Source of the DNA: Methanothermobacter sp.
Lineage (GTDB): Archaea; Methanobacteriota; Methanobacteria; Methanobacteriales; Methanothermobacteraceae
Assembly (NCBI RefSeq): GCF_030055425.1
Contig: NZ_JASFYE010000002.1
Span: 169,133 to 233,132 of the forward strand
Direction: 5' to 3'
Length of the DNA stretch: 64,000 nt
A program made the position numbers and the translations under genes. Shown piece after piece: positions 29,328-40,353 of the stretch. The notes beneath the pieces are model-generated. The model did no database searches. It was not told where the DNA came from and saw only the letters and a program-made list of their open reading frames with translations. The stretch's first letter is position 1. The number at the start of each line of letters is the position of its first letter.

Positions 29328-30066
29328 TTGCTGGAAGGCTACAGTGAAGTCAAAGAGGATCTCAGGTTCATTTTTGGCTCTGAGGTGAGACTGAAGGTCC
29401 TGCTTGCTCTCATGGATGGTCCCATGGAGCTATCGGAGATGAGGTCAGTTATAAGATCAAGTTCATCAACGATTCTACATGCCATATACCAGCTGGAAGA
29501 GAAGAGAATGGTCTCAAGGACCAACCGCAGGTATGAACTTTCAGCAACAGGGAGGATAATATCCCTCAAGGTGCAGGGTATCATAGGGTCACTTCTTGCT
29601 CTTGGAGATCTGTCGGAATTCTTCCTTGACCATGATCTATCATCAATACCAGATCACCTCCTATCCAGCATAGAAGACCTTGCAGGGGTCACTATTCTTG
29701 AATCAAAGCCTGAGAACCTCACAGAACCATATGAGGTGGTGGCAAAGAACGCCCTGAATTCAGAGAGGGTCTGGGTCCTATCAGGGGTATATCACCCCTT
29801 CTATGGTGACCTCCTGAGGTCAGGGGTGAAGGCTGAGATAATACTTTCAGAGGATCTTATAGCCTCTATTGAAGATGATTTGCCTCAGAATGCCGCTATT
29901 CACGCCATACCGGAAAAGCTTAAATTCAGCCTAATAATAACGGAGGGTTCGATGGCCCTATCTCTTTTCCTATCAGATGGCCTCTATGATCCATCAAGGT
30001 TCCTTTTTTCAAGGGATGATGAGGCAATTGAATGGGCATGGAGCCTCTTCAGACACTTTACAGATG

Positions 30067-30080
<14 letters not shown>
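29328..30080 (+). CDS. Winged-helix transcriptional regulator (methanogen DUF1724-type)
   Basis: 250 residues from a TTG, with GAGGTGA just upstream. N-terminal ArsR-like winged helix (EVRLKVLLALMDGPMELSEM, SSSTILHAIYQLEEKRMVSR) and a C-terminal sensor domain of about 150 residues typical of a large methanogen regulator family. Ligand unknown. Its end overlaps the DNA ligase start by 14 bases. Confidence 0.8.
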
Positions 30081-31737
<1,657 letters not shown>

Positions 31738-31755
31738 TGCGGAACTCCAGTAATA

Positions 31756-31763
31756 TTTAAATA
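31756..31763 (+). promoter_or_regulatory. TATA box of the OB-fold gene, suggesting a leaderless mRNA
   Basis: TTTAAATA centred about 26 bases before the ATG at 31786, and no ribosome site between them. Transcription would begin at or next to the start codon. Confidence 0.5.
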
Positions 31764-31785
31764 TTCACATATATTACATAATATC

Positions 31786-32187
31786 ATGGGTTTCATACTG
31801 GATGACAGGGCACTAATCATGGTATCGGTTTTACTTGGAATCGCAGGGTTCATTGGAATGATAGTATCCTCAGCATCACTCACACCCCCCATCGTTAGGG
31901 TGTCAGATGTGGACAGGGCCATGATGGACAGGGAGATTACAGTTGAGGGTACAGTGGAGTCGGTTCATGAACTCGAATCTGGAACTTTACTTTTAAAAAT
32001 AAATGATGGGACAGGGACAGTAACCGCTGTGGCATTTAAATCAGTCTCGAAGGGTATGGAAATGAGTCCTAGAATCTTAAGGGGAATGAGGATCCAGGTA
32101 ACCGGAAGGGTTAAGGAGTACCGTGGATCACTGGAGATAGTTGTTGAGAAACCATCGGCCATCAGGCCAAAATCATCTGGGAGTTAG
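31786..32187 (+). CDS. Membrane-anchored OB-fold nucleic acid-binding-like protein
   Basis: 133 residues. Residues about 8-32 are a hydrophobic helix (LIMVSVLLGIAGFIGMIVSS). Residues about 48-122 match an OB-fold of the tRNA-anticodon/RecJ type: ITVEGTVESVHELESGTLLL, DGTGTVTAVAFK and GMRIQVTGRVKEYRGSLEIV. It may be a membrane-tethered single-strand nucleic acid or stress-related OB protein; no partner is adjacent. Convergent with carbonic anhydrase. Confidence 0.7.
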   Translation: MGFILDDRALIMVSVLLGIAGFIGMIVSSASLTPPIVRVSDVDRAMMDREITVEGTVESVHELESGTLLLKINDGTGTVTAVAFKSVSKGMEMSPRILRGMRIQVTGRVKEYRGSLEIVVEKPSAIRPKSSGS

Positions 32188-32188
32188 T

Positions 32189-32710
32189 TCATTCCTCATC
32201 GATGTGCAATGGTTTCAGTTCACCTGTGGCTATGTCAATTATAAGGCCATGGACCTTTACTGATTCAGGTATAAGTGGCGATGAACGCAGCCTCCTGATA
32301 CCCTCAATAACGTTTTCCTCCTCATCGGCTATGGGGTTCAGTGTTCTGAGGCTGAAATTTTCAATGACATCCTCATCAACGCCAAGTTTCCTCATCTCTG
32401 AAACTATGCGGTCCCTATCAAGGCGTGTCATTCCACAGTCTGTGTGCCCCACTATGATTATCTCCCGCACACCAAGGGCGTATATGGCCACTGCAGCTGA
32501 CCTCACAGCACCATCATCCACGATGTTACCTGCGTTCCTTATTATCTTTGCATCACCCCTGCCTATCCCGAGGGCATCCTCAAGGAATCCTGTGAGCCTT
32601 GAGTCCATGCAGGTTATGATGCAGAGACCCTTCGCTGGTTTTGCGTTCAGAAGGGTTCCTTCTTCCTTAACAAATTTTCTGTTTTCAGAGAGGATATCCT
32701 TAATAACCAT
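32189..32710 (-). CDS. cab: Beta-class carbonic anhydrase (Cab type)
   Basis: 173 residues from ATG 32710. Zn ligands C34, H89 and C92 and the paired D36/R38 (CMDSR, GHTDCGM) are present. The family interconverts CO2 and bicarbonate, useful in an organism fixing CO2 for methane and biomass. Closely resembles the Methanothermobacter Cab enzyme in length and motifs. Divergent from the membrane protein gene at 32734. Confidence 0.94.
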   Translation of the reverse strand: MVIKDILSENRKFVKEEGTLLNAKPAKGLCIITCMDSRLTGFLEDALGIGRGDAKIIRNAGNIVDDGAVRSAAVAIYALGVREIIIVGHTDCGMTRLDRDRIVSEMRKLGVDEDVIENFSLRTLNPIADEEENVIEGIRRLRSSPLIPESVKVHGLIIDIATGELKPLHIDEE

Positions 32711-32733
32711 GATAACCAACTCATTCTGTACCC

Positions 32734-34161
32734 ATGAAAAGCATAGAAGGGATACCCATGGAGATTGTCAAGAGGAACGCCAGTGTAATATTGACACTTC
32801 TACCTCCACTCTTTGCCTTCCTCCTCGCACTCCTACCATCCCTGAAGTACAGCATACCACTTACATGGGATATCTACTACCATATACATAACTCTATGCT
32901 TTACATGGAGAAGGGCATCGTGTTCTGGGATCCACTTACATGTGCCCCTTATGGGAGACCCATCTGTTATCCACCCCTCTTTCATATAATGCTGACGCTC
33001 CTTGTTAAAATCACCGGTCTTGGCTTTTTAACTGTGGCAAGGTTTATACAGCCTGTGATGGCATTCCTGATTATCCTTTCATTTTCTTATATTGCAGGAA
33101 GGTTCTACGGATCTCTGGCAGGATTTTTGACCGGAATGCTTTCAATTTCAAGCCTGTTCTTCTTAAGAATAATCATGCCCATCCCAGAAGCCCTGGCCAT
33201 GATATTCTTGCCCTTTTTTGTTTATGGTTATTGTATTTCCATGGAAAATGATTCTAAAATTTATCCAGTCTTCACCGGGCTAATTTTTGGCATTCTGATG
33301 TTAACACACCTCTTATCCGCCGCAATGGTCCTTGCAGTGGTTTTAATCTCAACTCTGGCTTCCAGAATCAGCAGGCACTCCATAAAACCTGGAAATCTCA
33401 TGGTGATTATCCTAACAGGTTTCATACTGGCGATGATCTGGTATGCGCCTCTTCTACTTAAATATGGGTTTTTCTTCAGGCCACCACCAGCAGATCCGCT
33501 TTCCATTGGGGGGTATCTGAACCATTTAGGGGCGTTGCTCACAGTGCTTGCACTTACAGGGTTAATCTGTGCACTTAAAAGAAGGGAGAGGAGTGATATC
33601 CTGATGGCAAGCTGGTTCATATTTGTCCTGGCTCTGAGTGCCGGTTACACTGTGGGATTGAAGGTATTATCGGATAGAATACTTTACTTTGCACTCTTCC
33701 CTGCAGCAGCAATGGGGGCCAGCATATTCAATTCAATGAAGGTGGCTGATAGCAAGTGGCCTGTTTATGTTCTGGTTCTTTTCATCTCAGTTTACTCCCT
33801 GTGCAGCGGTTATGGAATTGCAAGCACCGTGAAGCCGGAGGTTTCTGAATCTGAATTGGAAGCAGCCCAGTGGTTCAAATATAATGGGGACCATAAAACC
33901 GTTGTCGTGTCTGATTACCATATTCAGCCGTTAATCGTTTCTATTGCAGGGCAACCGGTATCTGCAGGTGGCTATGCACCGGGATCTAGAGGCACGATTG
34001 ATGCCAGGAAATACACCGTCACCCTTGAGTATACAGAGGATGACATCAGAATGGATATGGTAGGTTATATAATTCTTGACACTAAAAACAGAAAAACACC
34101 CCCGTATTCACGGAAGGTCTACAGAAATAGGGACTTTGTGGTGTATAGGGTGGAAGTTTAG
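32734..34161 (+). CDS. Polytopic membrane protein, GT-C glycosyltransferase-like
   Basis: 475 residues with about nine to ten hydrophobic segments and a soluble C-terminal part (about 365-475). An early loop holds TWDIYYHIHNSMLY, an acidic/His motif placed like the DxD-type loop of GT-C transferases such as PMT or oligosaccharyltransferases. Its substrate would be a dolichyl-linked sugar outside the membrane. Upstream of phosphohexomutase and nucleotide-sugar genes, which fits glycan assembly. Family call is tentative. Confidence 0.6.
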   Translation: MKSIEGIPMEIVKRNASVILTLLPPLFAFLLALLPSLKYSIPLTWDIYYHIHNSMLYMEKGIVFWDPLTCAPYGRPICYPPLFHIMLTLLVKITGLGFLTVARFIQPVMAFLIILSFSYIAGRFYGSLAGFLTGMLSISSLFFLRIIMPIPEALAMIFLPFFVYGYCISMENDSKIYPVFTGLIFGILMLTHLLSAAMVLAVVLISTLASRISRHSIKPGNLMVIILTGFILAMIWYAPLLLKYGFFFRPPPADPLSIGGYLNHLGALLTVLALTGLICALKRRERSDILMASWFIFVLALSAGYTVGLKVLSDRILYFALFPAAAMGASIFNSMKVADSKWPVYVLVLFISVYSLCSGYGIASTVKPEVSESELEAAQWFKYNGDHKTVVVSDYHIQPLIVSIAGQPVSAGGYAPGSRGTIDARKYTVTLEYTEDDIRMDMVGYIILDTKNRKTPPYSRKVYRNRDFVVYRVEV

Positions 34162-34234
34162 AATATCTTGCAGTTTATGTGTGGAAGTCTATTGAGCTCC
34201 TTTGCGATCAATAATCATACATGAGGTTATAAAA

Positions 34235-35608
34235 ATGAAAAGGCTTTTCGGTACATTTGGTGTTAGGAGACTTGCAAATGAAGTTTTAACACCTGAATTT
34301 GCATCTAAACTTGCAGCAGCATATGGTTCCATTGTAGATGGTAAAATCGCTGTTGGAGGGGATACAAGGACATCCACGGTCATGATAAAAAATGCAGTTA
34401 TATCAGGCCTCCTATCAAGTGGATGCGATGTTGTTGATCTGGGAATACTGCCAACACCGGCGGTCCAGTATGCGGTGAGGAATTACTATGATGGGGGTGT
34501 TATCGTAACCGCTTCCCACAACCCTCCAGAGTACAATGGCATAAAATTCGTTGACGCTGACGGTATAGGGATCCCGGATTATATGGAGGAGGAAATAGAG
34601 GATATATTCTTCCAGAAAAAATTTAAGAGGGCTTCATGGAATGAGATAGGCCACCTGACAGTCAATCAGGGCATAATAAATGAGTACCAGGAGGAGGTTA
34701 TAAGGAGGGTCGACGCAGAGGCCATCAGAAAGAGAAATTTCAGGGTGGTGGTTGACTGTGGCTGCGGTGCTGGATCCTACACAATGCCATACATCCTCAG
34801 GAAACTGGGCTGCAGTGTTGTGACCCTTAATTCCCAGCCTGATGGGTTTTTCCCTGGACGTGACCCTGAACCTGTCCCTGAGAACCTCTCTGAGCTCATG
34901 GATACTGTCAGGTCAACCGGGGCTGATCTGGGGATAGCCCATGATGGCGACGCCGATAGAACAATATGTATAGATGAGAAGGGCCAGTTCGTCCTCGGTG
35001 ATAGGACCTTTGCCCTTGTTGAGAAGAGGATGCTCCAGGAGAACGGTGGCGGAATAATAGTTACGACAGTTGCGACATCCTCAGCAATATACGACGTGGC
35101 AGAGGAGAACAACGGTGAGGTGATTGCAACCGCTGTGGGGGACCTCCTTGTGGCCAGAAAGCTTAAAGAGACAGGGGGTCTCTTTGGAGGCGAGGAGAAT
35201 GGTGGTCTGATATTCCCTGATTTTGTATATGGGAGGGACGCTGCCCTTACAGCCGCAAAAATCCTTGAGATAATGGCACATGAAGGAAGGCACCTCTCTG
35301 AACTTGTATCAGAGCTGCCATCATATTACTCTGAGAAAAAGAAGATAAAATGTCCCGATGAAATCAAGGGGGATGTCATGAAACTGGTGGCTGAAATGGT
35401 GAGCAGTGAACCGGGTGTGAGGGATATAGATACAACCGATGGTGTTAAAATCTTCAGGGACGATGGTTGGGTTATAATAAGGCCGTCAGGTACAGAACCA
35501 ATATTCAGATGCTTTGCAGAGTCAGACACCCAGGAAAATGCCACTAAAATGGCTGAATGGGGAATATCCCTGGTGGAAGAGGCCATTGAGAAACTTGGGA
35601 AGGTCTAG
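34235..35608 (+). CDS. Phosphomannomutase/phosphoglucosamine mutase paralog 1
   Basis: 457 residues from ATG 34235 (GAGGT seven bases upstream). Alpha-D-phosphohexomutase: active-site Ser in TASHNPPEYNGIKF, Mg-binding DGDADR, sugar loop GGEENGG and phosphate loop RPSGTEPIFR. It interconverts hexose 1- and 6-phosphates for glycan or cofactor synthesis. Part of the gene (34811-34947) is identical to the paralog at 40354. Its TAG shares CTAG with the opposing TPR gene stop. Confidence 0.88.
   Translation: MKRLFGTFGVRRLANEVLTPEFASKLAAAYGSIVDGKIAVGGDTRTSTVMIKNAVISGLLSSGCDVVDLGILPTPAVQYAVRNYYDGGVIVTASHNPPEYNGIKFVDADGIGIPDYMEEEIEDIFFQKKFKRASWNEIGHLTVNQGIINEYQEEVIRRVDAEAIRKRNFRVVVDCGCGAGSYTMPYILRKLGCSVVTLNSQPDGFFPGRDPEPVPENLSELMDTVRSTGADLGIAHDGDADRTICIDEKGQFVLGDRTFALVEKRMLQENGGGIIVTTVATSSAIYDVAEENNGEVIATAVGDLLVARKLKETGGLFGGEENGGLIFPDFVYGRDAALTAAKILEIMAHEGRHLSELVSELPSYYSEKKKIKCPDEIKGDVMKLVAEMVSSEPGVRDIDTTDGVKIFRDDGWVIIRPSGTEPIFRCFAESDTQENATKMAEWGISLVEEAIEKLGKV
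34811..34947 (+). repeat. 137-bp tract identical to part of the second phosphomutase gene
   Basis: All 137 bases match the reverse complement of 40985-41121, inside two otherwise diverged paralogs. The encoded segment runs from CSVVTLNSQPDGFF to GADLGIAHDG. Sequence differs at once on both sides, which marks recent gene conversion rather than common descent. Confidence 0.92.
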
Positions 35609-36738
35609 AGGTTTTCAAGGCACTCCTCCAGGAGTATCTCAGCATCCTCATTTTCAGGGTTTAACTGGAGGGCCCTGCTGAATGAATCCAGGGCCTCTTC
35701 AAATCTTTCAAGTTCCAGCAGCGCAACACCTAGGTTGGTCCAGTAGACATCATTCTCTGGATCCATTTCAATGGCCCTTCTGTAGCATTCAACGGCCTCT
35801 TCAAATCTTTCAAGCTCAAGGAGGGCGTTGCCCTTACGGTTCCAGAGATGGGGGTCCTGTTCATCTTCAAGGGCCAGTTCAAGGGCATTGTTGTAGGATT
35901 CCAGGGCATCCTCCATCCTTCCAAGTTCCGAGAGAAGGTTTCCCCTTGCTGTCCATAATTCAGCATTCCGGGGGTCCCTTTCAATTGCCTTCTCATAGAA
36001 TTCAAGGGCTTCAACCGGTTTTTCAGCCACCTCGAGCATAACACCCCTCCAGTAAAGCAGGGCAGGGTCCTGGGACCTTATCTTCAGGGCCCTTGAACTG
36101 GCCTCAAGTGCCTCATCCACTTCACCGGCGTTAAGGAGGGTTATGGCCATATTGTTCCATATATATGGATTTTCGGGATCTATTCTTATGGCTCTCCTGT
36201 AGTTTTCAAGTGCTTCATCGAATCTCCCAAGCCTTGTGAGATTGTCTGCCAGTCTGTTGAGCACGTAAACATCGTCAGGGTCAATGCGGAGGGCTGCAGT
36301 GTAGCACAGGCGGGATTTATTGAATTTTCCTGAATCAAAGAGTATGTCAGCCCTCCTGGTTATCATGGCCTTTTCATCGATCTTTTTGCCCTCCCATTCC
36401 TCCACTGGAAGCTTCCTGAACCTTATAACCTGGAATTCGGTTTCATCATCCACGTCGCCCTGGTACATCCTTTTGAATTCTTCCTCCAGTTCCCTGGCAT
36501 CCCTGAAACCATCCTCCCTTGCCAGTTCATCGTTTTTCCTGAGCTCAGCGAACCTGACGGTTTCAACGTCTGTGACCACTGCCTCGAATACCTTCTCTCG
36601 GTCCTTGGAGACAAGGTTCCAGTAGCAGTGAAGGCGATCACCCACCCTGAGGGGTCTCTTCCATTTCCGGCGTATGGTCATGGTCCTTTTCCCGGTTACA
36701 AGGTCGATGTCCCTGCTGCTGAATGATAGTATGGGCAA
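35605..36738 (-). CDS. ASCH-domain and seven-TPR protein
   Basis: 377 residues. Residues 1-110 resemble an ASCH/PUA-like RNA-binding barrel (MPILSFSSRDIDLVTGKRTM, KRPLRVGDRLHCYWNLVS). Residues about 118-377 contain seven TPR units, several nearly identical (ELERFEEAVECYRRAIEMDP, ELERFEEALDSFSRALQLNP). TPR scaffolds bind other proteins; the fusion suggests RNA or nucleotide recognition combined with complex assembly. Not a named protein to me. Stop codon overlaps the opposing gene. Confidence 0.8.
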   Translation of the reverse strand: MPILSFSSRDIDLVTGKRTMTIRRKWKRPLRVGDRLHCYWNLVSKDREKVFEAVVTDVETVRFAELRKNDELAREDGFRDARELEEEFKRMYQGDVDDETEFQVIRFRKLPVEEWEGKKIDEKAMITRRADILFDSGKFNKSRLCYTAALRIDPDDVYVLNRLADNLTRLGRFDEALENYRRAIRIDPENPYIWNNMAITLLNAGEVDEALEASSRALKIRSQDPALLYWRGVMLEVAEKPVEALEFYEKAIERDPRNAELWTARGNLLSELGRMEDALESYNNALELALEDEQDPHLWNRKGNALLELERFEEAVECYRRAIEMDPENDVYWTNLGVALLELERFEEALDSFSRALQLNPENEDAEILLEECLENL

Positions 36739-36755
36739 TTTGGTATCTCCCCCGA

Positions 36756-37451
36756 TTATTGAATTTCTTCCTCTCCGAACTCCTCGGTACGTATCTTAAC
36801 CTTCCTGAAATATTTTTTAATCTTGAGGGCAAGGTCCCTGAGCATGCGTGGTGATGGGGGCTCAAGGTCCTTCAGTTTTTCATCCAGGACCACCCTGTTT
36901 CTGAACTGCTGGATAACGTAGATGTCACAGTCTATGGACTCTGCGATAATCTTAAGGTCCTCCTCGTCCATGAGGTCCGGCACAAAGGTTGTCCGGCACT
37001 CAACCGTAACATCTGAGCCTCTAAGAAGACTGAGGCTCTCCCTCACACCATCACATCTGACGCCGGCAAGTTCCCTGTAACGGTGGAAGGGGGCCTTCAC
37101 ATCCACTGCAACATAATCAAGTAGGGGCAGCAACCTCCGGAGGGCCCCAGGGGAGTAACCATTGGTGTCAAGTTTTGTATGGAGCCCCAGGGAACGTGCG
37201 TGCCTTAGTACTACCTCAACATCATCCACCTGGAGGAGGGGCTCACCACCACTCACCACGACGGCATCAACAAAGTCGGCGTATTTTTCCATATCCTCCA
37301 GGATATCTGAGAGATCAGCCTCCACACCACCGTCTATGAGTTCAGGGTTATGGCAGTAGGGGCACCTGAAGTTACACCCTGCTGTGAATATCACAAGGGA
37401 GAGTTTACCTGGATATTCAAGGGTTGAAACTGCCATTGAACCTATTTTCAT
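36756..37451 (-). CDS. Radical SAM activase, anaerobic ribonucleotide reductase (NrdG)-like
   Basis: 231 residues. The cluster CNFRCPYCHN and SGGEPLL SAM site match glycyl-radical-enzyme activases; ATD-type TKLDTNGYSP and VAVDVKAPFHRYRELAG follow. In methanogens this family usually activates class III ribonucleotide reductase. It starts six bases after hisC and may be co-transcribed with it. The target enzyme is not in this window. Confidence 0.83.
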   Translation of the reverse strand: MKIGSMAVSTLEYPGKLSLVIFTAGCNFRCPYCHNPELIDGGVEADLSDILEDMEKYADFVDAVVVSGGEPLLQVDDVEVVLRHARSLGLHTKLDTNGYSPGALRRLLPLLDYVAVDVKAPFHRYRELAGVRCDGVRESLSLLRGSDVTVECRTTFVPDLMDEEDLKIIAESIDCDIYVIQQFRNRVVLDEKLKDLEPPSPRMLRDLALKIKKYFRKVKIRTEEFGEEEIQ

Positions 37452-37456
37452 TTAAA

Positions 37457-38557
37457 TCACGGAATGATCTCGGCGAGAACCTCAAGGAACCGTTTATCCT
37501 CCTCAAGGGTTCCAACACTCACCCTTATCCAGTACTCATCGAGACCTGAAAATGAGGTACAGTCCCTCACGATGATCCCCCTCCTGAGGAGCTCCTCTGC
37601 AAGTTCAGCGGCGGTTTTACCGGTACCCCTCACATCAAGTAGGATGTAGTTTGCATATGATTCAAATACCCTGAGGCTTTCAAAATTCTTAAGTTCCCCA
37701 TAAAGGTATTCCCTGCTCCTTATGGAGTACTCTGCAGATTTTTCTATGTAATCCCTGTCATGGAGGGTTGCAAGGGCCGCTGCATGGGATAGCCTTGTGA
37801 GACTGAATACAGGTTTAACCCGGTGCATGTATTCTATAACACCGGGACTTCCAAGACCGTAGCCTATCCTCATGCCTGCAAGACCCATTACCTTGGAGAA
37901 GGTCCTCATTATAAAGATGTTCTCATGGTCAGATATGAGGTCCACGTTGCTGACACCTGCAAATTCAAAGTAGGCTTCGTCAACAACCACAAGGGCGTCT
38001 GTGGACTCTGCAACAGCCTTTATATCCTTCTTATCTATAAGACCCCCTGTGGGGTTGTTGGGTGTGCAGAGAAAGACCAGGCGGGCTGATTCATCAATGG
38101 CATCAAGGACCGATTCAAGGTCAAGGCGGTTCTCCTCAACATCCCACCGTGCATGAACAGGCCTTGCATCATGTGCCTGGAGGGTGTATTCATAGTACAT
38201 GTATGATGGCATCGGCACAACGAAGGCGTCTCCCGGGTCAATGAATGTTCTACCCAGGACATCGATGATCTCATCTGCACCATCACCACCCACTATGACC
38301 TGATCCCCATCGACGCCCGCATAATCTGCTATGGCCTCATAAAGATCTTCAAGGTTTGATTCAGGGTACCTGTGGGCGGATTCGAGTTCCCCCGCCATAG
38401 CCTTAACCGCGGCTGGTGATGGACCCAGGGGGTTCTCATTGGACCCCAGCTTGATTATATCACTCTCTTTGAGGCCATAATTCTCTGCTATCTCCTTTAT
38501 GGATCTTCCAGGTACATATGGCTCCATTTTATGAATTACTGGACGAACTCTGAACAT
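37457..38557 (-). CDS. hisC: Histidinol-phosphate aminotransferase
   Basis: 366 residues, PLP fold type I. Converts imidazole acetol phosphate to histidinol phosphate. Signatures: [37 protein letters not shown], the PLP Lys in [16 protein letters not shown], and C-terminal [17 protein letters not shown] precedes the ATG. Full length. Confidence 0.93.
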   Translation of the reverse strand: MFRVRPVIHKMEPYVPGRSIKEIAENYGLKESDIIKLGSNENPLGPSPAAVKAMAGELESAHRYPESNLEDLYEAIADYAGVDGDQVIVGGDGADEIIDVLGRTFIDPGDAFVVPMPSYMYYEYTLQAHDARPVHARWDVEENRLDLESVLDAIDESARLVFLCTPNNPTGGLIDKKDIKAVAESTDALVVVDEAYFEFAGVSNVDLISDHENIFIMRTFSKVMGLAGMRIGYGLGSPGVIEYMHRVKPVFSLTRLSHAAALATLHDRDYIEKSAEYSIRSREYLYGELKNFESLRVFESYANYILLDVRGTGKTAAELAEELLRRGIIVRDCTSFSGLDEYWIRVSVGTLEEDKRFLEVLAEIIP

Positions 38558-38604
38558 AGAATCACTCTTCAGTTTATATTTACAGTTATAGGCCCTGTTT
38601 GGTT

Positions 38605-39069
38605 TCAGTCTTCATATTCCTGCGCCAGGTGGAAGTACCTCTCTGCATTCTCCCTTATGGACTCTATCTCCTCATCATTGAGCTCCCTGACAGCCCTTGC
38701 AGGAACACCCATGATGAGACTTCCGGGCGGGAAACTTTTACCTGAGGTAACAACCGCACCTGCACCTACAATTGAATTTTCAGCCACAAGGGCCCCGTTG
38801 AGGATGGTTGAGTTCATGCCCACCAGCACATTGTCCTGTATGGTGCATCCATGGAGAACCGCGGCGTGACCCACAGAGACGTAATCCCCCACCTTCACAG
38901 GGTAGCCGCTGCTTGCGTGAACAACACAGTTATCCTGGATATTTGAACGGCATCCTATCCTTATGGGTTCTATGTCACCCCTCAAAACAGCATTGTACCA
39001 TACAGATGAGCCATCACCTATCTCAACATCCCCTATTATCATGGCGCCTTCAAATACACGGTAAGACAC
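38605..39069 (-). CDS. Gamma carbonic anhydrase-like hexapeptide protein
   Basis: 154 residues of left-handed beta-helix repeats. His residues suited to bind Zn or Fe appear at [18 protein letters not shown]. Family members are gamma carbonic anhydrases or related acyltransferase-like proteins (YrdA/PaaY). Lacks the acidic loop of the Methanosarcina Cam enzyme, so activity is uncertain. It starts 13 bases after the GlmU-like gene ends. Confidence 0.82.
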   Translation of the reverse strand: MSYRVFEGAMIIGDVEIGDGSSVWYNAVLRGDIEPIRIGCRSNIQDNCVVHASSGYPVKVGDYVSVGHAAVLHGCTIQDNVLVGMNSTILNGALVAENSIVGAGAVVTSGKSFPPGSLIMGVPARAVRELNDEEIESIRENAERYFHLAQEYED

Positions 39070-39082
39070 AGTAAAACCCCCA

Positions 39083-40348
39083 TCAGTCCCTTATAATGTA
39101 CTCCTGTTTGAGTATCACAAGTTTATCAGAGGGTACATCCTCGTATATGACGCAGCCGGCACCGATACGGGAACCCTTCCCAACCTTGACACCGGGATTG
39201 AAGCTTGAGTTTATACCGGTCTTCACACCATCCCCGAAAACTGCTCCAAGCTTCCTGCGGCCCGTGTCCACAGACTCCTCCTTAACCCTCATATGCACAG
39301 AACCATCATCAAAACGCAGATTGGCTATATTGGTACCTGCGGCTATGTTGCAGTCTGCACCTATGACAGAGTCGCCCACATAGCTGAGGTGGTTGACGTT
39401 GGTACCATCCATTATGATGGAATTCTTGATCTCAACAGCATTACCGATGCTCACTTTATCCCCTATACATGTATGGGCACGGAGGTAACAGTTGGGCCCT
39501 ATATCACAGTCTTTACCGATGTAAACCGGGCCCTGGATGTAGGTACCTGACCTTATAATGCTTCCATCACCCACCACCACCGGCCCGTGGATGGTCACAC
39601 CATCCTCCACTTCCCCATGAATGGACCTCTCAAGGCCATTCATGAGCTTTTCGCTGGCATCCAGGAGCTCCCATGGCCTTCCAACATCTATCCACTCCCT
39701 CTCTGATACTATGGCCCTTACTGGGAGGTCATCCCTCACCTGCATCATTATGGTATCTGTTATCTCGTACTCTCCCCGAGGGGAGAGGGGAGTCTGTTCT
39801 ATGTAATCAAAGACCGCTGGACTGAACACATATATACCGGTATTTATGAGGTTCCCTGCATCAACATCAGGGGATGGTTTTTCGATTATCTCCCGCACCC
39901 GGTCACCCTCAAGCCTTACAGCCCCAAATGAACTCGGGTCGGGAACCTCACGGAGAACCATCAGGGTTTCGGGTTTCATATCACTGTAGGCAGATATCAG
40001 ATCACTCACAAGCTGTGGGTCGGTTATTATGTCACCGTTCAGGACTATGAATTCGTCACTCACCATACTTGCAGCCTGGCCTATTGCATGGGCTGTTCCA
40101 AGGCGTTCATCCTGTTTCACGTAGCTTATGTTGACCCCAAATTCGGATCCGTCACCGAAGTGGGACCTCACCACATCCTCACGGTAACCGGTTATCATGA
40201 TTATATCACTGACACCGTTATCCCTGAGGGAATCCACACTGTACTCCACCATGGGTTTGCCTGCAACCGGCAGCATGGTCTTGGGCCTTGTAAGTGTGAG
40301 TGGCCGCATTCTTGTACCCTCACCAGCAGTCAGGACAACAGCCTCCAT
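39083..40348 (-). CDS. GlmU-like sugar nucleotidyltransferase with acetyltransferase beta-helix
   Basis: 421 residues from ATG 40348, four bases after AGGGTGAT. Nucleotidyltransferase domain (about 1-240) with LTAGEGTRMRPLTLTRPK; hexapeptide helix (about 250-421) with DGTNVNHLSYVGDSVIG and GTNIANLRFDDG. The pair makes UDP-N-acetylglucosamine (or UDP-glucose) from hexose 1-phosphate; it lies six bases behind the phosphomutase that would supply glucosamine 1-phosphate. Confidence 0.88.
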   Translation of the reverse strand: MEAVVLTAGEGTRMRPLTLTRPKTMLPVAGKPMVEYSVDSLRDNGVSDIIMITGYREDVVRSHFGDGSEFGVNISYVKQDERLGTAHAIGQAASMVSDEFIVLNGDIITDPQLVSDLISAYSDMKPETLMVLREVPDPSSFGAVRLEGDRVREIIEKPSPDVDAGNLINTGIYVFSPAVFDYIEQTPLSPRGEYEITDTIMMQVRDDLPVRAIVSEREWIDVGRPWELLDASEKLMNGLERSIHGEVEDGVTIHGPVVVGDGSIIRSGTYIQGPVYIGKDCDIGPNCYLRAHTCIGDKVSIGNAVEIKNSIIMDGTNVNHLSYVGDSVIGADCNIAAGTNIANLRFDDGSVHMRVKEESVDTGRRKLGAVFGDGVKTGINSSFNPGVKVGKGSRIGAGCVIYEDVPSDKLVILKQEYIIRD

Positions 40349-40353
40349 ATTGA

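Noticed and set aside
36320..36625. Ser-rich plus-strand frame opposite the TPR gene
   Set aside because: Complement of Glu/Lys-rich TPR codons; composition is the usual shadow pattern.
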